This document shows, one piece after another, positions 15,662 through 25,637 of a DNA stretch of 64,000 nt. The notes beneath the pieces are model-generated. The model was not told where the DNA came from. It did not search any database and was given only the letters and a program-made list of their open reading frames with translations. The translations under genes were made by a program, and so were the position numbers. This DNA is from UBA11740 sp049273695 (GTDB lineage Bacteria; Acidobacteriota; Blastocatellia; Pyrinomonadales; Pyrinomonadaceae), in contig JBASRE010000042.1 of assembly GCA_049273695.1 (NCBI GenBank), forward strand, positions 372,001 through 436,000, written 5' to 3'. Each line of letters opens with the position of its first letter. Position 1 is the first letter of the stretch.

Positions 15662-18600
15662 TCAGATTACTTCGCTCATCTCCAAATATCGGCAGAACGC
15701 ATTGGCTAATTCCATCTGCCGCGGCGTCTGGCATTGCACGTCGAACAAGGCGGGACTCGCAACCAGGACTGTCACACACTGGGCTCGCGAGGTTGCCACG
15801 TTCAACCTGTTTCCGCTGTACAAGAATTCCATTCCACGTGGCGCATCCTGCGATGTCGAAGTTGCCATGGAATAAATCACCACGGGCGCTTCCTGGCCCT
15901 GAAACTTGTCGACAGTTCCGACGCGACTGCCGCGTGGCAATCTTCGCAACAGCAGCGACACCTGCGCATTGTAGGGTGCAACGATAAGAATATCCTCGAG
16001 CGTAATCAGCCCGACTTGTCCTTTCTTATTCGTCCAGGTCGCATCGCGAAGAAGCACGTCGACCAGATCGGCCACCTTCTCGGCTTCTTCCGGCGAGCCA
16101 CTTTGATTCCCTTTGTGTTCGACCGGAATAAATCGCAGGCCGGTACCAGCAAGCGGACCAGCAAGGTTCAGTTGTTGAATTGCGTTCTCAGGTCGCGAGT
16201 TAAGACGACTCTCGTAGAAGACATCAGAGGTGAACGCGCAAATATCCGGGTGCAAGCGCCAGCTCTCGGCGAGAAACAATCCACGCTCGGGCGCGATTGT
16301 TTTGTCTCCATTCAAGAGATGAGATAGGGCGGACGCTTCCGCGCCGACTGGATGAACACCGCGCTGCGGTTGATCGAGTTGCTGCGGATCACCCAGCAAA
16401 ACGATGCTGTTTGCGGCCGGCGATGCGGCGAGCACATTGGCGAGCGACATTTGACCCGCCTCGTCCACGAACAAAACATCGATTGCGTCTGCGAGCTCTG
16501 GTCGCGCCCAAAGCCAAACTGTACCGGCAATGATCTGCGCTTCGTTGCCAGCTAATGCGTGCTCGACAGCTCGGTTGTCCCGGGCGAGTTTTACGAAGCT
16601 GTGGTCACAGGCATCATCGCCGTCGCACCTCTGGACAATGTTCAGGACTTCTTTTTCTTCCGCAGCGGCTTTGCAAGTCGCTTTGAGCAGATTGCTGATG
16701 ACTTTGTGACTGACCGCGGTGACGCCAACCTTTTTACCGTTCTTTACCAGCTCGAGGATCATTTGCGCGCCGGTGAAAGTCTTGCCTGATCCCGGCGGAC
16801 CCTGGATTGGAAGCACCGTACGGTCGAGCAAAAGCGCGATCTGCCTGGCGGCTTCGAGCGAAGGTGACTGCGCGAAGTCAGCTAACGTGCTCTGATTTAG
16901 TCGCGGTACGCGGCGCAGCAGAAGTTCTCGCGCAGCCGCGTACCTGCCATCGCCTTCAATTCCATGGTCGGCGACCCAACCACCCAACTGCAACAGGCTC
17001 TCTCTCAAGACGTTTGCGTTGACTATGTCATAAGGCACGAGGGCTGTGGGATGTGGAGCTTGAGCCAGCGAGGGACCTCGCTTGATATCGATGGTCAAGG
17101 CCTCGTAGTCTGTCGCACTCAAATCGCCCGCTCTGCCTCCCGTGGTCGGATCGCGCAACTCGAGTGCTCGTTCAATGGTCGTATCCTGCAACGGAAACCG
17201 GTATCGATGAACTGTTGACTTCTTTTCTTTTCCAACTTCGCCGAGATAGACAAGGCCTCCAAGCGTCGCGCGATCAGTGATGAACTCTTCATCCGAAAAG
17301 TCGCAGCGATGAAAGTATTCCCAGTGCTTTGATTTATCCTCGCGCCGATGCCACTCCAGTAAATCAGCCACCAGCGCCACGGCGTTTTGCGGTTTCGTCC
17401 GCGTCTCATGGTCATCAGGAAGTTCGGCAGTCAGCCGCTTTTCCACGGCGCGGACTCGTTGCAAGTATTCCGTCAGATTTTCTGAGGGTTCGTAATCTTT
17501 AGGCTGCGGACGTGGCAGAGAAGTTCCGACTTGACGCTCCAGTTCCGTACGCAATCGCTCAAGCCAATCGCGCAGTCGCAACGCCGACACACAATCATCG
17601 CGGTTGTAACCTTCAATCACTTTCTTTAAATCAGCGAGATCTTCTTCCCCAGGTCCGAAGGCGAGTACGGTTTGAAAAGTGTGCAAGGCGAGATTCGCGT
17701 CGGGGAGATTCACGTCGCGCCGGTATTCGTAAAAGGGTTCGAGCTTCTTGATCGAATAACTTTCGACCGAAGCGCGTAATCCCTGCCTGACCGCGCGCAA
17801 CATATCCACCAGGACCTCGCCTCGCAGCAACTCGTCAACTTCATCCACACAAGTTGAATGTTGTCCGGCCATGCGCTTGATCGCCGTCTCTTCGTAAGCG
17901 CCGTAATGATAGATGTGCATGTCGGGAAACAACTCGCGACGAGCCATCATCGCTTTGATGAATTTCTCGAACGCTCGTTTTTCCTCCGCGGGATTCAAGG
18001 CCCAGGCCGGCTCGTAAACAAGCTCACCCGTTGACATCGTGAGCACGCCGAACAGGTATTCGAGCCCGCCTTCAAACGTAAAACGATCGCCTTCGAAGTC
18101 TAAGAAAACATCGCCCGATGACGGCGCGGGAAGCGAACACAAACCTTTCTCCGACTCCGGCGGCCCGAGCAACTCATAAATATTCCGGCGCTCTTCGCGC
18201 CCCTGAACTTGCAGGCGCGCCTGCTGGTGAATATTTGCAAACGCCTGGTCCTTGATACCTTCGAGTTTAGGTTGAGGAGACAGCAGCCGCGCGAGACGCG
18301 CGACTGTGTCTGCGCCGTAGGCCACTAATGCCTGTCGCTGATTGCGCGTGATGTTGGCGACGAGCGAGAGATGATCGTCTTTGCGCCAGTGAGCGTCACA
18401 AACGCTCGCCCAATCGCAGATGCGACAGTGCTCAACCGGCTCAGGATAAGTCTCAGAATGAATCTGATGTGCAGCGACAAAGTCGCGTTTAATCTTTCGA
18501 AAAAAAGCGAGGTATCGCTGAACGAAGAACTTCTCCGGTTTGGCTCCGCCGCCGAGCACGACGTGCATGTAATCGGGAACTACGTCTTGGATCGCGGCCA

Positions 18601-19039
18601 GCAGATCCGAATAAAAGCAGAGCTGAATGATGGCCCGCGCTTTAGTCGATCTCGCTAGTTTCGTTTCCACAACCTCATACGAAAAGGGTCCGAGGCCGCT
18701 GGGCTTTTTTACGCGTCGCAGAAAATCCGCGCGCCCGTACCATTGATCATCAAGAAACACAGGTTGATAAATGACATCAGCGCCGCTACGGATCGCTTCG
18801 ATCGTTGCGGCCGCGGCATCGCGTCGCGAACCATCCGTTGGAATTTCAACTATTGTCAGCCCTTGTTCAGCCAGCTCTGCCAGGTACTTCTGCTCGTGGG
18901 CGTTTCCAAGTCGAATCAGAAGTTCCAAACCGGGATCGGCAAAGTAGGGCCGCTTGATTTGTTCGGCGGCGGCTGCGCGGTTTAACGCCGTCAGATGTTG
19001 GCAGGCGAGGAAGTCGGCGATTGAGGTTGGGGAGAACAC
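15662..19039 (-). CDS. RecB-like Fe-S nuclease/RNase H-like/SF1 helicase fusion
   Basis: An 1125-residue fusion of the TM0106-type RecB-like nuclease class. Residues 1-225 form a PD-(D/E)XK nuclease with Asp in YGRADFL (104), ETK (125-127) and four Cys (C13, C205, C208, C214 in CRICDWASVC) placed as in Fe-S nucleases such as Cas4 and AddB. Residues 308-490 form an RNase H-like exonuclease-type domain (LDFEG; HYGAYEE; YNRDDC). The C-terminal part is a superfamily 1 helicase with GPPGSGKT (747-754), DEAGQ (859-863), GDPQQL and a final TVDKFQGQE. It starts with GTG, 27 bases after the Mrr-NACHT-HEAT gene, implying one operon. Processing of nucleic acid ends is the likely activity. Confidence 0.85.
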   Translation of the reverse strand: MFSPTSIADFLACQHLTALNRAAAAEQIKRPYFADPGLELLIRLGNAHEQKYLAELAEQGLTIVEIPTDGSRRDAAAATIEAIRSGADVIYQPVFLDDQWYGRADFLRRVKKPSGLGPFSYEVVETKLARSTKARAIIQLCFYSDLLAAIQDVVPDYMHVVLGGGAKPEKFFVQRYLAFFRKIKRDFVAAHQIHSETYPEPVEHCRICDWASVCDAHWRKDDHLSLVANITRNQRQALVAYGADTVARLARLLSPQPKLEGIKDQAFANIHQQARLQVQGREERRNIYELLGPPESEKGLCSLPAPSSGDVFLDFEGDRFTFEGGLEYLFGVLTMSTGELVYEPAWALNPAEEKRAFEKFIKAMMARRELFPDMHIYHYGAYEETAIKRMAGQHSTCVDEVDELLRGEVLVDMLRAVRQGLRASVESYSIKKLEPFYEYRRDVNLPDANLALHTFQTVLAFGPGEEDLADLKKVIEGYNRDDCVSALRLRDWLERLRTELERQVGTSLPRPQPKDYEPSENLTEYLQRVRAVEKRLTAELPDDHETRTKPQNAVALVADLLEWHRREDKSKHWEYFHRCDFSDEEFITDRATLGGLVYLGEVGKEKKSTVHRYRFPLQDTTIERALELRDPTTGGRAGDLSATDYEALTIDIKRGPSLAQAPHPTALVPYDIVNANVLRESLLQLGGWVADHGIEGDGRYAAARELLLRRVPRLNQSTLADFAQSPSLEAARQIALLLDRTVLPIQGPPGSGKTFTGAQMILELVKNGKKVGVTAVSHKVISNLLKATCKAAAEEKEVLNIVQRCDGDDACDHSFVKLARDNRAVEHALAGNEAQIIAGTVWLWARPELADAIDVLFVDEAGQMSLANVLAASPAANSIVLLGDPQQLDQPQRGVHPVGAEASALSHLLNGDKTIAPERGLFLAESWRLHPDICAFTSDVFYESRLNSRPENAIQQLNLAGPLAGTGLRFIPVEHKGNQSGSPEEAEKVADLVDVLLRDATWTNKKGQVGLITLEDILIVAPYNAQVSLLLRRLPRGSRVGTVDKFQGQEAPVVIYSMATSTSQDAPRGMEFLYSGNRLNVATSRAQCVTVLVASPALFDVQCQTPRQMELANAFCRYLEMSEVI

Positions 19040-19066
19040 GAATGTTTGCGTGTACAGCCGCGTACG

Positions 19067-22000
19067 TTAGTGACTTGGGGCGCTTCCCACGGAAGAAATC
19101 GAAAGCAAACTCAATTTTCGTTTGAGTCTCTGCCTGGCGTCGGCCGCGATGGAGCGCACTTCGCTGTTCGTATCTTTTTCAGCAACGGTCTCTAAGAGCT
19201 CAAGGGTTGTTTCGTTATCAGTGTAATATCCGATGACGCTTGCGGCTTTGCTCCTTACAAAATCTTCTGCGCCAAAAAGCGCCGCGCACAATTGGGGCTC
19301 AAGAGTTGTGATACTGCATCCCTCCAATGCCCCAGCAGCTCTTACTCGAACCCAATACTCTTTATCGATCAACGCTCGCATCAGAGGTAAGACTACTGCT
19401 TCGGAATCAATCCCATTCAAATAGTTCGCAGCACTCTGTCTCACTTCGCTATCGTCGTGCAAGAGAGCTTCGAGTAGGACATCTGTCTTATTGTCCGACG
19501 TCGTTTTGCCTATTTCTTCTATCACTTCCAGGCACCATTCACTTCGGCCACGTTGCAGAACGCTAATTAGCGTGTCGATCGCCTCGTTGGTTCCGATTTG
19601 GGCCAGCGCCCTAATGACGTCCGTCCTACTCCATATCCAGGATGACTGATCTTCCAGATCCAGATTCCAGGAAACGACCGCTCTTAATCCGTCCACGGCG
19701 TCTTCTATTTTCCACTTTCCAAGGGCCTTAGCCGCGTCTCCACATTTACCTTCATAGCCCAAGTACAAAATGTCGTAAAGAATATTGAGACCGTCTGTCA
19801 ATCCAATATCCATTAGGGCGATCGCGGCGGTTTGAGCAACTCTGATATCGGGATCATCCAAGGCATTACGAAGAGCGTTGAGAGAAGCGTCTGATCCAAT
19901 TTCAGCCAGTGCGGTTGCCGCACAGTGCTGGTCATAGACGCCTCCCGCTTTTAAGGCTTTTGCCAGGGCGGCCACCGCGTGATCAGATTTAACTTTTGCT
20001 ATTGAATTTGCGGCATATCCGCGACGACCCGTACGTTCGTGATTCAGCATTATGTCTATTAACGCGTCAAGGCTGCGATCCGAACCGAGTGTTCCTAATG
20101 AGTGAGCCGCCCTCCTTCGTACCGCTTCTGAAGGGTCGTTCTCAAAGCTTTCTATCAGTGCACTGATGGGATTTTCGGATCCGCTCTCACCTAATACCTC
20201 GGCAGCCTCGATACGAACCTGCCCACTCGGATCGGTGAGCAGTGCGTTACTAACTACAGTCAATGCACTATCAGATTTGTTCCATCTAAGTGCGTAGACG
20301 GCATTTGTACGGATCTCTTCGCTATTACTCTCCAGGCACCCAATAATTGCGGCTTCCGCATATTCCGATTGGATTCCCCGCAGTGCTCTGGCCGCATCCC
20401 TCCGGAGATCTTGGCTTGAGCCTTGGAGGATGACACTCAAAACGTCTACCGCCTTTTCCGAGCCGATCTGACCAAGAATATCGATAACGCGGGATTGGAA
20501 GTCCTTCTTAACCTCTTCATCGAGGTCGACAGCCTTTATTTTTCTTTCCGAACCGACTTCGCGAAGCATATTGAATGCATCGAACTCATTGTCTTTATTC
20601 AAATCCTTGTCATGAACCATAATGCCGAAGGCGGAGGACAAGGCGCTGACTGCATAATCCGAACCGATTTCCACCAAAGCCTTTGAGACCTTCCTCTTGA
20701 TTGTGTCCTCGGCATCTCGCAGCATTCTGAGCAAAGGGACTACCGCCGCATCCGACTTTATATGTCCGAGTGCCTCAACGCAGTCTGCTTTTAATTCGTT
20801 GTCCTCGTCATCGAGCGCATTGATGAGATCTTTGATCGCCCTTTCAGACTTCATCTGACCCAACATTATCACCGCCGTTTTGCGGGCGTGCAGATGTTCT
20901 TTGCCTCGGAGAATTCGCAGCAAAGGATCAACTCCCTGCTCGGCGCCGATCAAACCCAGCGAAATTACAGCATCTTCCCACTTACTACAGTCGTCATTGC
21001 CTAATAGAGCGATCAGCGCATCTACAATTCGCAAGACTCCGCTTGAGTGCTCGGCAGACAAGCTCAGAAGTACGGTTCTGAAGTAAGCTGTAATATCAGC
21101 GCGCGTGTCGGTGGCAAAGTCAATTACCCTTGCGGTCAGGCGTTCAAGATGCTGCTTATCAATATTCGCCCCGTAACTCATGCCGCGTAACTGAAGCCGA
21201 AGATTAATGTAGCTGAGTGATTCAGGCAGGCCTTCGAGTTTTGAATAGAGCGCAGCAGGACGATCCATTAATCCGAGTGCCATTGGCAGTACTTCCATTT
21301 CGCAAAGACTCGGATCGAAATAACTTTGGCAGACAATATTCTCGTACTCCGGGCTTCGTACGAGAGCTTCGGCCGCCAGGTATTCTTGAATAATCAGGTG
21401 CGTGAAGGCGTAGGTCTTCGCACCAATTTCTCGTAATAAGGGAGTGGCTATAACGTCGGTGGCGAGATTGTCCGGATCAATTTTCAAATCTCTTGAACGA
21501 CAGTATCGTTCCGCGGCGGACAAGATCTGCTCACTATCGAAAATGAACTGTCCGCTTCTTTCCGTCTGGCTCGTACTGAACAAGGCGTTAAAAGCAAGAT
21601 GCCTCAAAAAATCGAGTCGGCGATCTTTGTTTTGGACTAGAAATCTCCGCTTGGCTCCTTTCTCTTCGTCCCATTCATTCACCAGGTGATCTATCAGCAC
21701 GCGGTATAACTGCAGTCTGGATACGGTATCGTCAGGTGTGCGCGTGATATTCGCGAGAAAGCCGAGCAAAGCCGGCACATTTGCCAGTTCACGGATTTCG
21801 CGACGGCTCTGCACATCATCCAGGAACCTTCTTGTTTGCGTGTTTTCCCCGAAATACCTTTTTATGAATTCTTGAATCTGCCCGAGATCAAGAGGCTTTA
21901 TTTCCAGTTCGAGCCCTACATTATTGAATGCAGCGCGCGCCGCGTATGGACGAGTGGTGATAATCAAATTGTTGTGGCGATGGGAGGAGTCCAAAAAATC

Positions 22001-23164
22001 CTTGATGGAATGCTGTAAGTCCCCAAAGAAGTCGGTGCCGGTTACTTCATCCAAACCATCGAGGAAGATAGAGACCTTTCCCTCTTTGAGGTTGTTGTAA
22101 AAGATCTGTTTCATACCCAGACGATCGTCGTCGCGCAGGCGTAAGGGGGCCACAATTGATTTCTCAAATATCAACGTTTCCAAGTTGCCGTTAGCATTTC
22201 TGAAATCATCGGTTGTGATGGTCTTAAGCTCGAGGAAAACAGGCAGGTTCTGTTCCCGCTGCAAAGTCTTAGAGGCCAAATACCTCAACAGCGTAGATTT
22301 ACCGCTGCCCGGAGCACCAACGACCATTGCCCAAGTGTTCTCTCTCAACAGATCGTCCGCATTAACAGTTTGTCTGACCTGCTCTTTATCATCACTATCC
22401 CGAGAATCATTTTTCCGTTCATCGTCATACTCAAAAGGGTTGCGCCTCCTCCGCAAATCAGCATCCATCAAACTCCAGTAGGTCGTCCGAGACCTCGTTG
22501 ACGGTTTTTGTTGCCTGTTAACCACAGTGAGTTTTACAAAGACATCGGTTAGCTCGTGCTTTGTCGTGTCTCCGAGAATGCTTACTTTGCTAACCTTGCT
22601 TTGCAGATTGTCGCGGTATGTTTGAATCAGGTGCTCGTACTTTTGAACGAGGAGAACCTCTTCAAGCTCTGGCGCTTGGGAACGAAGGTTTTCACCTGCT
22701 GAGAAAAACTCTTCAACTATTTCCCAGTACTTCTTAACGCGCATATCTAACTCCGTACGCGCCCAGAAGTCGCATTGATAGCCGAACTCCTCACAGTAGT
22801 CCGCTACAATTTCACGTGCACGAGCAGCAATTCTCGCGTTAGTTATGAATACAATACCGGTACATTTTTTTGCCGGATACGATCGTGCGAGATCATTGTA
22901 TTTATCAACCTCGTCTTGCAGGAGCCGGCTTGAGATCTTCTGATAGCGTTTGCACTGAAAATACCAAAGCTCATCACCGGCTTCTCCTTTTTTGTAGGCG
23001 ACGACATCGCGTCCTTGGTCACTGCCTGCGTCTCCAAAATGCTGCGGTCGGAGATATCCTTCTCGCTCGACTAACCATAGACTCAAGCGCTCAAACTCAG
23101 ACGGTTCAAGCGCGTCGAAGGGAAGCACCTTCCTTGCCGTTATGATCGAAGGTTTATGAGGCAT
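19067..23164 (-). CDS. Mrr nuclease-NACHT NTPase-HEAT repeat protein (NLR-like, candidate defence)
   Basis: A 1365-residue three-part protein. Residues 15-150 form an Mrr-like PD-(D/E)XK nuclease: GSDQGRDVVAYKK with Asp53, then WYFQCKRY with Gln70 and Lys72. Residues 270-600 are a NACHT-type STAND NTPase with Walker A GAPGSGKS (283-290) and Walker B SIFLDGLDEV (365-374). From about 690 to the end run some 18-20 HEAT repeats with a recurring x(G/K)S(D/E)xAxxxL motif. Effector, switch and sensor are thus in the order of bacterial NLR-like defence proteins (Avs, bNACHT). The codon use is visibly more AT-rich than in neighbouring genes, suggesting transfer. Anti-phage function is inferred, not shown. 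Confidence 0.85.
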   Translation of the reverse strand: MPHKPSIITARKVLPFDALEPSEFERLSLWLVEREGYLRPQHFGDAGSDQGRDVVAYKKGEAGDELWYFQCKRYQKISSRLLQDEVDKYNDLARSYPAKKCTGIVFITNARIAARAREIVADYCEEFGYQCDFWARTELDMRVKKYWEIVEEFFSAGENLRSQAPELEEVLLVQKYEHLIQTYRDNLQSKVSKVSILGDTTKHELTDVFVKLTVVNRQQKPSTRSRTTYWSLMDADLRRRRNPFEYDDERKNDSRDSDDKEQVRQTVNADDLLRENTWAMVVGAPGSGKSTLLRYLASKTLQREQNLPVFLELKTITTDDFRNANGNLETLIFEKSIVAPLRLRDDDRLGMKQIFYNNLKEGKVSIFLDGLDEVTGTDFFGDLQHSIKDFLDSSHRHNNLIITTRPYAARAAFNNVGLELEIKPLDLGQIQEFIKRYFGENTQTRRFLDDVQSRREIRELANVPALLGFLANITRTPDDTVSRLQLYRVLIDHLVNEWDEEKGAKRRFLVQNKDRRLDFLRHLAFNALFSTSQTERSGQFIFDSEQILSAAERYCRSRDLKIDPDNLATDVIATPLLREIGAKTYAFTHLIIQEYLAAEALVRSPEYENIVCQSYFDPSLCEMEVLPMALGLMDRPAALYSKLEGLPESLSYINLRLQLRGMSYGANIDKQHLERLTARVIDFATDTRADITAYFRTVLLSLSAEHSSGVLRIVDALIALLGNDDCSKWEDAVISLGLIGAEQGVDPLLRILRGKEHLHARKTAVIMLGQMKSERAIKDLINALDDEDNELKADCVEALGHIKSDAAVVPLLRMLRDAEDTIKRKVSKALVEIGSDYAVSALSSAFGIMVHDKDLNKDNEFDAFNMLREVGSERKIKAVDLDEEVKKDFQSRVIDILGQIGSEKAVDVLSVILQGSSQDLRRDAARALRGIQSEYAEAAIIGCLESNSEEIRTNAVYALRWNKSDSALTVVSNALLTDPSGQVRIEAAEVLGESGSENPISALIESFENDPSEAVRRRAAHSLGTLGSDRSLDALIDIMLNHERTGRRGYAANSIAKVKSDHAVAALAKALKAGGVYDQHCAATALAEIGSDASLNALRNALDDPDIRVAQTAAIALMDIGLTDGLNILYDILYLGYEGKCGDAAKALGKWKIEDAVDGLRAVVSWNLDLEDQSSWIWSRTDVIRALAQIGTNEAIDTLISVLQRGRSEWCLEVIEEIGKTTSDNKTDVLLEALLHDDSEVRQSAANYLNGIDSEAVVLPLMRALIDKEYWVRVRAAGALEGCSITTLEPQLCAALFGAEDFVRSKAASVIGYYTDNETTLELLETVAEKDTNSEVRSIAADARQRLKRKLSLLSISSVGSAPSH

Positions 23165-23300
23165 TGATGTAGTAGTAAAGCAAACACTCTAAGGGTCCGA
23201 GGAAGGAGGAGCTGTCATTGTTACAGAAAGGGTGACCTTGGAAGACTAGAATACTTAAACGCAGTTGGCCAAGCATGACACCGTTGAAGGATTGAATGTT

Positions 23301-23378
<78 letters not shown>

Positions 23379-23431
23379 ACTTCAAGGCTCACAAGCACGC
23401 TGGATTTGAGAAGTTGCTTGCGACGCGAACG

Positions 23432-23460
23432 AGAATACATTCTCAAGTTTCGGGATTCAA
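23432..23460 (-). promoter_or_regulatory. Likely sigma70-type promoter of tRNA-Ala
   Basis: On the minus strand, TTGAAT (23460-23455) and TATTCT (23437-23432) are separated by 17 bases. The expected start is about 47 bases before the tRNA. No other good candidate was seen in this gap. Confidence 0.45.
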
Positions 23461-23511
23461 GTTTGGAGTACGCAGCGAGACGGCACGAGAGTAATGCGTC
23501 AGGTTAGGTGT

Positions 23512-23580
23512 TGATCCGGTCGCTACCGCTCGCGGTACTGACACAGCCCCGTCGCTACCGTTCCGGGTACTGATACGAGC
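23512..23580. repeat. Two tandem GCTACCG-hairpin repeats
   Basis: Two units of the form GTCGCTACCG...GGTACTGA (from about 23518 and 23550) each contain a small inverted repeat. Related units occur at 25814-25892. They separate tRNA-Ala from the amidohydrolase-like gene. Confidence 0.55.
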
Positions 23581-23655
23581 CTTCAATGGCGGGCGGTAGC
23601 CCGCCTCTAAACACAACGACAAAATTAATCCAAAGCGCCGTCGCCGCTACGACCA

Positions 23656-23680
23656 CCCCAGCGCGGATGCCGCGCTGGGG
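23656..23680 (-). terminator. GC-rich hairpin downstream of the amidohydrolase-like gene
   Basis: A perfect 11-bp stem (CCCCAGCGCGG with its inverse) and a 3-base loop lies about 50 bases past the stop at 23732. There is no T tract, so termination is uncertain. A second hairpin (GGCGGGC/GCCCGCC) lies at 23588-23605. Confidence 0.45.
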
Positions 23681-23731
23681 ACCCCGGTGCTCTGCCGGCG
23701 CACTCCAAACGCCGCACTCCAAACAAAGTAC

Positions 23732-25456
23732 TCAAGGTGTTGGGCTGGGTGACGCCGCGGGTTCCGGTCGCCCGGCGCGAGTTGCCGTGAATGTTCCCGA
23801 GCCGCGGCCGACAACCTGAACAGTGCCGCTCATCTGATTTCCTCTAACCGTACCGACGAAAATCGCGTCGGTTGTCTGACTCGCCGGCGCCGGCAGCGTG
23901 ATTGGAACCGTGAAGTTCACTTCTGCGCCTGAGATCGATCCGGTCGCGATGCTTCCGGAGCCGAGTGGTCCCTGCAGCGATCCCGTCAGACGCTCGCCTT
24001 CCTGCTGCAGGCTCATGGTCGCAGTCAGTTCCTGCTTTTCGTTTCCGGTCCCGGTAAGACTCACAGTCAACGACCAGGTGCCTGACGCACTTGCGCCGCG
24101 ATCGGCTGGAACTGTGGGCGGTCGCAGATCGATTGGTTTGCCATCGATGAAGACGTGCGCGATGCGACGGTCCTTCGCAAACAGATCGCCGCGCGTGACC
24201 GTCAGGTTGGCAATTTTGCCAACCTCGATCGTGCCAAGCTGTGAAGCAACGCCGAGCACCTGGGCCGGCCACGTCGTCAGCGCCTGAATCGCGTCGTCAC
24301 GGGACAGGCCACTCTCGACAGTCTTACCCACGTTCGCCAGATAGTCGTTCATCGAAGCCATGCCGCCGGATTGAAACGCGAACCGCACTCCAGCCGCCGC
24401 GAGCCGTCCGGCGGTCTTTGGAGCTTCGACGCGCTCGCGCAAAATGCGGAGCGGTTCAGGTTCAGCTTCGGGTGAAGCCGCGGTGGTACGCCGCGGGAAA
24501 TTTAGCGACAGCAGCACAGGAACGTTCGCGCCCTTCAAGCGTGCTGCAACCCGATCCGCCTGCCGTCCTCCATTGATTATCACGCGCACATTGAATTCGC
24601 GCGCCAGATCAAGCACACGTTCGATCTCGCGTTCACTGTCGGCCTGCATGACGATCGGCATTCGTCCAGCCACGACGGGCAGCAAAGCCTCGAGCGATTT
24701 GTCCTGCGCCGGCCGCTTCTGCCCGCGCGGGTTCCGATCGTAAATCTCGTTCATCTCGCGGTAGCGACGCGCGTCGAGCAGCATCTGCCGCACGGACGCG
24801 AACACGCCCATCAACGAACCTGGATATTGACCGCTGCCGAGCGGTTGCAACCCGATGTATTGCGCCACGGGCGAACGCACGATCATCTGCTGCGGCGAAT
24901 CGCCGGCAAGATTGATAAGCGCAGACTGTCCCAGAAACACGTTGCCGCGCGGCGCGGTGTGCGCCGCAGTGATACCTGCGCCACGAGCTGCTTCGATTTC
25001 CGGGCCGCCGGGACGAATCAGATCGGAAGCAAGAATCTCAGGCTGCATTCCCGGAAGGTTGGGTGAGTTTGGCGAAGTTGCGGAAGGGGCACTTAGCCCG
25101 AAGAGGCCCGCGAATGCACCGCCGGGCCCGCCTGGCGTCGGTGACGGCCGCGGAATTGCGAGCGTTGTGTTCGCGTCGATAATGCCGGGATAGACGGTCA
25201 GGCCCGTGCCGTCAATCACGCGCGCGTCGGCGGGCGCCGTGACGTTCGCTCCGACGGCGACGATTAACCCATCACGAAACACAACGGTGCCGCGATCTAT
25301 TACCGAGCCGGAAACCGTCACGATGCGGGCGTTAGTGATCGCGTAAGTGTCCGTGCCGCTGCGCCGCTGAGCGTCCCCGCTACGCATGGCCGACACAATG
25401 ACAAAAGCGAGAAGGGCGACAATGATGACAACTAACGAGCGCGTGTGATTTCGCAT
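23732..25456 (-). CDS. Amidohydrolase-like exported protein lacking the metal-binding motif
   Basis: A 574-residue protein with an N-terminal membrane anchor or signal (SLVVIIVALLAFVIVSA) and an amidohydrolase-fold body resembling imidazolonepropionase-type enzymes (YAITNARIVTVSGSVIDRGT at the start; LGTIEVGKIANLTVTRGDLF near 430). The normal first-strand motif PGxIDxHxH reads YPGIIDANTTL, so both His ligands are absent. The later Asp region reads FAFQSGGMAS rather than a typical TDG motif. Metal-dependent hydrolysis therefore seems unlikely. The last 110 residues (GTWSLTVSLTGTGNEKQELT onwards) form a separate beta domain. GAGGA precedes the ATG at 25456. A binding or structural role is possible. 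Confidence 0.78.
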   Translation of the reverse strand: MRNHTRSLVVIIVALLAFVIVSAMRSGDAQRRSGTDTYAITNARIVTVSGSVIDRGTVVFRDGLIVAVGANVTAPADARVIDGTGLTVYPGIIDANTTLAIPRPSPTPGGPGGAFAGLFGLSAPSATSPNSPNLPGMQPEILASDLIRPGGPEIEAARGAGITAAHTAPRGNVFLGQSALINLAGDSPQQMIVRSPVAQYIGLQPLGSGQYPGSLMGVFASVRQMLLDARRYREMNEIYDRNPRGQKRPAQDKSLEALLPVVAGRMPIVMQADSEREIERVLDLAREFNVRVIINGGRQADRVAARLKGANVPVLLSLNFPRRTTAASPEAEPEPLRILRERVEAPKTAGRLAAAGVRFAFQSGGMASMNDYLANVGKTVESGLSRDDAIQALTTWPAQVLGVASQLGTIEVGKIANLTVTRGDLFAKDRRIAHVFIDGKPIDLRPPTVPADRGASASGTWSLTVSLTGTGNEKQELTATMSLQQEGERLTGSLQGPLGSGSIATGSISGAEVNFTVPITLPAPASQTTDAIFVGTVRGNQMSGTVQVVGRGSGTFTATRAGRPEPAASPSPTP

Positions 25457-25637
25457 TCCGTAGGTTCCTCGACTCGGCTTTCCCTGTTCGTTTGGAGTAG
25501 CAAAAAATACAGGAACATCAGCGGCCAGTAAAGAGGCTTAGTTCTTTTTGCGATCCTTTGCGGCTCTGCGGCGTTGCGTGAAATGCCTTTCGGCGAAACG
25601 AGTGGTTCACGCGAAGGCGCCAAGACGCAGAGAATAG

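Noticed and set aside
15586..16327. Plus-strand frames (133 and 197 codons) at the island edge
   Set aside because: They start in the tRNA-end duplicate and run antisense to the helicase domain; no protein-like features are visible.
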